In this document: positions 63,977 to 64,000 of the stretch, piece by piece | Numbering within the stretch: the first letter of the stretch is position 1 | Layout of the letters: each line of letters starts with the position of its first letter | Origin: Mycobacterium sp. HUMS_12744610 | GTDB lineage: Bacteria; Actinomycetota; Actinomycetes; Mycobacteriales; Mycobacteriaceae | Direction of reading: 5' to 3' | Assembly (NCBI RefSeq): GCF_041206865.1 | Contig: NZ_JBGEDP010000001.1 | Span: 930,001-994,000 of the forward strand | Length of the DNA stretch: 64,000 bases | Program-made: the position numbers and the translations under genes | Notes under the pieces: generated by a model | What the model was told of the DNA's origin: nothing | The model's input: only the letters and a program-made list of their open reading frames with translations | The model's database searches: none

Positions 63977-64000
63977 GGGTTGTCCTTTGCGGCGGGTTGT

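Noticed and set aside
1..64000. tRNA, rRNA or riboswitch genes
   Set aside because: No stretch with convincing conserved RNA sequence or structure was recognised by eye. A covariance-model search would be needed to exclude small RNAs.

Overview
This 64 kb window is high-GC actinobacterial DNA, very probably from a Mycobacterium. The evidence is an OtsB2-type trehalose-6-phosphate phosphatase beside a wax ester synthase/diacylglycerol acyltransferase, a ferredoxin FdxC followed by a DapC-like aminotransferase, and an IS1081-like element. The species cannot be fixed from the sequence alone. The chromosomal backbone is badly eroded: outside one intact catabolic cluster and the youngest insertion sequences, most genes carry a frameshift, an internal deletion, or an IS insertion or truncation.

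Layout. 0-3.5 kb: an intact VapBC-like toxin-antitoxin pair, then frameshifted otsB2 and WS/DGAT genes. 3.5-7.1 kb: an IS1595 scrap and an IS1182-family element interrupted by an IS256-family element (copy A). 7.1-19.1 kb: a lipid/CoA catabolic cluster, with SDR, Baeyer-Villiger monooxygenase and two PF10118-type hydrolases on the minus strand, a TetR regulator in the middle, and an intact CoA-transferase, thiolase, FadD, crotonase, acyl-CoA dehydrogenase and SDR operon on the plus strand. 19.2-41.3 kb: an archipelago of tyrosine-recombinase modules. 41.3-45.3 kb: an IS1182 element and a two-gene Mu/TniA-type transposon. 45.3-51.4 kb: decayed chromosomal genes (APC permease, dapC, a hydrolase-reductase fusion) around intact fdxC, with IS3 and zinc-ribbon transposon remnants. 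51.6-61.7 kb: three more copies of the same IS256 element mixed with IS30, IS256-type, serine recombinase, antiporter and dnaB fragments. 61.7-64 kb: a crotonase scrap, an unusually AT-rich stretch, a small secreted Gly-rich protein and one small hypothetical gene.

The most unusual content is the recombinase archipelago. One layout recurs at about 19.5-23.7, 33.95-37.6 and 39.3-41.3 kb: a catalytic tyrosine recombinase, then a roughly 105-aa HTH protein, then a Cys-rich zinc-ribbon recombinase whose catalytic residues are partly or wholly lost. The third copy lacks its own catalytic recombinase. In its place a flavin monooxygenase and a 52-aa ORF are joined to the neighbours by 4-bp stop/start overlaps. 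Between these modules a complete Tn554-like transposon (tnpA, tnpB, tnpC) sits inside the tnpA of a second Tn554-like element. A 6-bp GGGATG at both junctions lets the interrupted gene be rejoined in frame.

Sequence-level archaeology is possible. IS256 copy A has a perfect 8-bp target duplication. Copies B and C have exchanged theirs, which shows that the 1.85 kb between them (53132-54976) was inverted by recombination between the two oppositely oriented copies. Undoing the inversion restores a continuous serine-recombinase reading frame. No rRNA, tRNA or CRISPR array was recognised.
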